From contig NW_026973669.1 of NCBI RefSeq assembly GCF_035594125.1, forward strand, positions 770,001 through 834,000: DNA of 64,000 nucleotides, read 5' to 3'. Under the pieces are notes generated by a model. That model worked only from the letters and a program-made list of their open reading frames with translations, was not told where the DNA came from and made no database searches. The DNA is from Scylla paramamosain (taxonomy: Eukaryota > Arthropoda > Malacostraca > Decapoda > Portunidae). A program made the translations under genes and the position numbers. Positions 59,061-64,000 of the stretch are shown here, one piece after another. Numbering within the stretch: position 1 is the first letter of the stretch; each line of letters opens with the position of its first letter.

Positions 59061-62000
59061 AGGCAGTAGGCACCTGCTGAAACGATAATTACTCCCAGTG
59101 AAGTCTAAAGTACTGTTCAGGGGATGCTGTGAACTTATCATTAAACCCAGCTGTGACCTCACTGAACGTTTCCCTTTGTGTCTCACAACACAAGGGGGCA
59201 GTCACAGCCTGCCCTCTAAAGACAACTTTCTTCCTCCACATAAAACTACAAGCACCTAATAACACACACACACCCTTCACCCAAAAATTTCAAAATTATC
59301 ACAGCGATTCCTACACCAGCCTCGGAGTCCCCATCTGGGGATGGGACTATAAATGTCCCCAGGTCGGACTGCCTTTTTGTCGACGACCCTAAGTATCTTG
59401 ACACCCCCCTCAACTTTTTCTTCATTAACTTCTGCAACATTCGCGGTCTAAAATCATATTTTCAATCTGTAGAACACCACCTCTCCTCTTTTAAACCTCA
59501 TCTTTTCCTCACTGAAACTCAGGTGTCTGAGGCAACTGACAGCAGCCCCTTTTCTGTTCCCTCCTACTTTCTCTATCGTCATTTTCGATCCAAAGCTGGA
59601 TGTTGCGTTTATGTGCGCAATGACTTAACCTGCTCTCGTGCCCACGCTCTTGAATCTTCCGAGTTTTCCACCATCTGGCTACGACTACAGAGTCACTCTC
59701 AAACTAAATTTATCTGTGCTGTATAACTCTCGCCTAACTCCTCTGACTATAAGAAATTAACTTCCAAAGTGGAGCACATTCCGACCCTCTTCCCTTTTGC
59801 AGAGATCTCCATTCTTGGGGACTTCAATGTTCACCACCAGCTTTGGCTTTCCTCTCTCTTCACTGACCATCCTGGTGAACTAGCCTACAACTTTGCTATC
59901 CTCCACGACCTAGAGGAAATGTTGCAACACCCTACCCGTATTCCTGACCGTCTTGGAGATACGCCCAACATTCTTGATCTTTTCCTGACCTCTAATCCTT
60001 CTGCTTATGCTGTCACCCTTTCTTCTCCGTTGGGCTCCTCCGATGACAATCTCATATCTGTATCTTGTCCTATCGCTCCAATCCCTCCTCAGGATCCCCT
60101 TAAGCGAAGGTGCCTGTGGCGTTTTGCCTCTGCCAGTTGGGGGGACCTGAGGAGGTATTTTGCTGATTTTCCTTGGAATGACTACTGCTTCCGTGTCAGA
60201 GACCCGTCTCTGTGTGCCGAGCACATAACAGAGGTGATAGTGTCTGGCATGGAGGCGTACATTCCTCACTTTTTCTCGACCTAAATCTTCCAAACCTTGG
60301 TTTAACACAGCCTGTTCTCGTGCTATACATGATAGAGAGGTGGCCCAAAAAAGGTACTTAAGCTTTCCATCACCAGAATCTCATGGACTATATATTTCTG
60401 CCCGGAACCATGCCAAGTCTGTTCTCCAACTAGCCAAAAACTCCTTCATTAACAGAAAGTGTCAAAACCTTTCAAGATCTAACTCCCCTCCTGACTTCTG
60501 GTATCTAGCCAAAAATATCTCCAATAACTTTGCTTCTTCTTCTTTTTCTCCTTTATTTCAACCAGATGGCACCACTGCTATCACATCTTTTTCTAAAGCT
60601 GAACTCTTCGCTCAAATCTTTGCTAAAAACTCTACCTTGGACGATTCTGGGCTTGTTCCTCCCTCTCCCCCACCCTGTGACTACTTCATGCTACCTATCA
60701 AAATTCTTCGCAAAGATGTTTTCCATGCCCTTGCTGGCCTAAACCCTACCTTGGACGATTCTGGGCTTGTTCCTCCATCTCTTCCACCTTCTGACTACTT
60801 CATGCTATTAAAATTCTTCGCACCTTGCCTAGTCAAACTCTTTCAACTCTGTCTGTGCTTGCACCTTGCCTAGTCAAACTCTTTCAACTCTGTTTGTCAA
60901 CTTCTACCTTTCCTTCTTCCTGGAAGTTTGCCTACATTCACCCTGTTCCTAAAAAGGGTGACCGTTCTAATCTCTCAAATTACCGTCCTATTGCTTTAAT
61001 TTCTTTTTTTTTTTTAATCTGTCCTCAACAGGAATATTCTTAAACATCTATCACTTCACAACCTTCTATCTGATCGCCAGTATGGGTTCCGTCAAGGCCG
61101 CTCTACAGGTGATCTTCTGGCTTTCCTTACTGAGTCTTGGTCATCCTCTTTTAAAGATTTTGGTGAAACTTTTGCTGTTCCTTTGGACATATCAAAAGCT
61201 TTTGATAGAGTCTGCCACAAAGCTTTGATTTCCAAACTACTCTCCTACAGCTTATATCCTTCTCTCTGTAACTTCATCTCAAGTTTCCTTTCTGACCGTT
61301 CTATTGCTGCTGTGGTAGACGATCACTGTTCTTCGCCTAAATCTATTAACAGTGGTGTTCCTCAGGGTTCTGTCCTGTCACCCACTCTCTTCTTATTATT
61401 CATTAATGATCTTCTAAACCAAACTTCTTGTCCTATCCACTCCTACTCTGATGATACCACCCTGCACTTTTCCACGCCTTTTCATAGACGTCCAACCCTT
61501 CAGGAGGTAAACATTTCACGCAGAGAAGCCACAGAACGCTTGACTTCTGATCTTTCTAAAATTTCTGATTGGGGCAGAGCAAATTTGGTATTGTTCAATG
61601 CCTCAAAAACTCAATTCCTCCATCTATCAACTCGACACAACCTTCCAGACAACTATCCCCTCTTCTTCAATGACACTCAACTGTTCCTCTCTTTTACACT
61701 GAATATCCTCGGTCTGTCCTTTACTCGTACTTATAATCTGAACTGGAAACTTCACATCTCATCTCTAGCTAAAACAGCTTCTATGAAATTAGGTGTTCTG
61801 AGACGTCTCTGCCAGTTTTTCTCACTCCCCCAGCTGCTAACTCTGTACAAGGGCCTTATCCGTCCATGTATGGAGTATGCTTCACATGTCTGGGTGTTCC
61901 ACTCATACTACTCTTCTAGACAGGGTGGAATCAAAAGCTTTTCGACTCATCAACTCCTCTCCTCTAACTGACTGTCTTCAGACTCTCTCTCACCGCCGTA

Positions 62001-62330
62001 GTGTTGCATCTCTAGCTGTCTTCTACCGCTATTTTTCATGGCCTCGCTGCACAAGACTTTCTTCTTTCTCTCCCCTATTCTGTCCACCAACGCAAGAGTT
62101 AACCAGTATTCTCAATCATTCATCCCTTTCTCTGGTAAACTCTGGAACTCCCTGCCTGCTTCTGTATTTCCTCCTTCCTATGATTTGAATTCCTTCAAGA
62201 GGGAGGTTTCAACACACTTATCGTTCAATTTTTGACTACCGCTTTGACCCTTTTATGGGACTGGCATTTCAGTGGGCATTTTTTTATTGGATTTTTGTTG
62301 CCCTTGGCCAGCGTCCTTCCTACATAAAAA
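59061..62330 (+). mobile_element. Near full-length CR1/L2-like LINE, decayed
   Basis: It starts at the shared 5' terminus and ends with TTGCCCTTGGCCAGCGTCC and a short A-run. The endonuclease has [11 protein letters not shown] (about 59820) and SSDDNL in place of SDHNL. The RT includes [44 protein letters not shown] and HSYSDDTTLHFS (YADD changed to YSDD). The ATG and several frames are damaged. Two internal tandem duplications lie at 60634-60860. The C-terminal domain has lost a segment near 62040. Confidence 0.9.
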
Positions 62331-62339
62331 AAAGTATAT

Positions 62340-62738
62340 AATTGTTAAACTAATATGAGTGAAGTAGTAGTAGTAGTAGTAATACGAGAAGAAAAGAAGA
62401 TATAGAAGAAGAAAAGAGAAAAATGGAAGAAGAAGAAAAGAAAAAAACAACCCATTAGAAATAAGAAAAGAAAATATATGTTGAAAGGCAATAAAAAGAA
62501 ACAAGGAATAATTGAACTTGTGTGAATCGGTTAAAGAAAAAAAATACACATAATTATTGAAAGACAATGAAAAGAAATATAACAAAAAAAACGCCAACTA
62601 AAATAGTTTGAATGTACAGAAGATGGAGCAGGAGAGAAAGGGAAGGAGAAAAGAAAGAAAGGAAGGGAGGAAGGAAAGAGGGAGGGAAGAAAGAAGGGAA
62701 TAGGAAGGCAAAAATGTACAGGAGACAAATAGAGTTGC

Positions 62739-62741
<3 letters not shown>
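62340..62741 (+). other. Purine-rich stretch, no gene
   Basis: From about 62370 the plus strand is strongly biased to A and G, with GAAG, GAAAAG and GGAAGGA motifs. Apparent open frames are low-complexity (Lys, Arg, Glu, Gly). Confidence 0.7.

Positions 62742-62787
<46 letters not shown>
62742..62787. repeat. (GA)n microsatellite
   Basis: 46 bp of GA units within the purine-rich stretch. Confidence 0.95.
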
Positions 62788-62789
<2 letters not shown>

Positions 62790-63043
62790 TCTGAAGCAAG
62801 TGTGGATGTGAAGCAAGATAAGTATAGAGTTGTGAGAGGGAGTTGATGGAGGGAAGGAGGAAGGAAGGGAGGGAAGAAGGAGGGAGGGTGGAAGGGAAGG
62901 AACGTCAAACCAGTAATCATGTTTCTGTATCAATATTGGTGCTGGCGAGAGGGAAGGAGGGAGGGAGGGAAAGGGGTGAAGGGAGGGGTAGGGAAGGAAG
63001 GGAAAGGGGATGTGGAAGGAAGGAGCAGGAAGAAAAGAGTAAT

Positions 63044-63046
<3 letters not shown>
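62788..63046 (+). repeat. GGAAGGGA-type purine minisatellite-like region
   Basis: Irregular AGGGAGGGAAGG units dominate 62845-63030, with one mixed-sequence break near 62905-62945. It has multiple G-runs of three or more. Confidence 0.6.

Positions 63047-63138
<92 letters not shown>
63047..63138. repeat. (GA)n microsatellite
   Basis: 92 bp of GA units. Confidence 0.96.
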
Positions 63139-63140
<2 letters not shown>

Positions 63141-63553
63141 ACTACTTTTTTGTGTTTGTTCAACCTTTTTAACTTTATTAGGCCTAATGGAATTCCTGTT
63201 TATGGGTCCCTCATTTTTTCTTCTCTTTCTTCTTTTTTCTCTCGCTTTCTGTTCGTTCCCGAGGCCTACATATATTTTCTTCGTGAATTTTGCGCCTCTT
63301 TAGAAAAAAAATTCGTGTGTGTGTGTGTGTGTGTGTGCTCGAGCCTACCTTACTCATACCAGCCGGTCCTAATTAAGAACCACCTGCCACCAGCCGCCCT
63401 GTCGACCTATTCTTCGGGCCTTTTCATCACCTTTCATTGCGAGGGAAAGCTGCTAACTTTTTCATTTTCCCTGGACGGGTGATGGATCTGCTGGAGGGGA
63501 GGAGGGGTAGAAGATAGGAGAGGAGGTGTTAGGGTCAGAGAGGTCAGGTTGAG

Positions 63554-63555
<2 letters not shown>
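63139..63555. other. No recognised gene; short (GT)n
   Basis: Mixed sequence with a (GT)n run at 63315-63337. No motif was recognised. Confidence 0.5.

Positions 63556-63627
<72 letters not shown>
63556..63627. repeat. (GA)n microsatellite
   Basis: About 72 bp of GA units. Confidence 0.95.
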
Positions 63628-63630
<3 letters not shown>

Positions 63631-63724
63631 TTATATTTGCTTTCTTTCATTGTTCAGGTGACAGAGTGTACGTTTTACCTGAGAACAATGGTGGTTAATG
63701 TTTTTTTATTATCCCCGCCCATCC

Positions 63725-63728
<4 letters not shown>

Positions 63729-63766
<38 letters not shown>

Positions 63767-63826
63767 CAAGTAAACATTCAAAATAGTTTTTTTCTTTCTT
63801 TTATCGTACATTTGGTGTTTAAGATG

Positions 63827-63902
<76 letters not shown>
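63729..63902. repeat. Two (CT)n microsatellites
   Basis: CT units at 63729-63764 and 63835-63902, separated by 70 bp of mixed sequence. The strand bias is opposite to the preceding (GA)n tract. Confidence 0.95.
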
Positions 63903-63904
<2 letters not shown>

Positions 63905-64000
63905 TCCTTCCGGCGTCATCTCCCCGTTTCTATGGCAACAGTTCGCGTCTCCCCCAACCACCCCGCCCTTACCGGGAATGAAGGAATGGGGCACAGGTGT

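Overview
This window reads as an intron-rich, repeat-laden arthropod nuclear genome, most likely a decapod crustacean and possibly a crab. That guess rests on very long (TA)n, (AC)n, (GA)n and (TTA)n microsatellites, many decayed non-LTR retrotransposons of kinds common in decapods, TTAGG-type fragments and spliced genes. There is no sign of bacterial, organellar or viral gene organisation. Species is inference only.

Layout. 1-10.4 kb: no recognisable host gene; a TTAGG-rich degenerate block, three (TA)n tracts, a decayed RTE-clade LINE (about 5.8-8.0 kb) and, abutting it, a CR1/L2/Jockey-group LINE whose 5' end is inverted (8.05-10.1 kb). 10.5-30.6 kb: one spliced host gene on the + strand, which I read as a seven-transmembrane gustatory-receptor-like (GR) protein of seven exons (about 475 aa). 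Its introns are filled with microsatellites, a gypsy-like gag/protease relic, an old CR1-like LINE, a minus-strand RNase H-bearing LINE and a minus-strand CR1/L2-like LINE inserted between two (TA)n tracts. Exon 5 is the weak point of the model. 30.9-33.5 kb: a roughly 2.6 kb element with inverted ends of over 400 bp, enclosing a broken coding region I cannot name. 34.9-38.1 kb: a small MITE and pieces of the CR1/L2-like LINE, again bounded by (TA)n.

38.1-58.4 kb is the most striking feature: a near-perfect inverted duplication with arms of about 8.4-8.6 kb (38142-46784 and 50035-58420) around a 3.25 kb spacer. I noticed only four single-base differences between the arms, besides microsatellite length changes. 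Each arm holds two head-to-head I/Jockey-like LINE copies (one minus, one plus), a CR1/L2-like LINE 3' end, an unclassified repeat block and a 1.7 kb unidentified block. The spacer holds the rest of one I-like LINE and a CR1/L2-like LINE with an uninterrupted 608-codon reading frame, cut off exactly at the inner breakpoint. Short repeated motifs at that breakpoint and a second small perfect hairpin 130 bp from the other inner edge point to fold-back template switching. An assembly artefact is the main alternative.

58.4-64 kb: more CR1/L2-like LINE copies, one nearly full-length, then a strongly purine-biased stretch with (GA)n tracts. Apart from the GR-like gene, nearly everything identifiable is transposable element or simple repeat. 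All coordinates of decayed elements are approximate, because they were drawn by eye.
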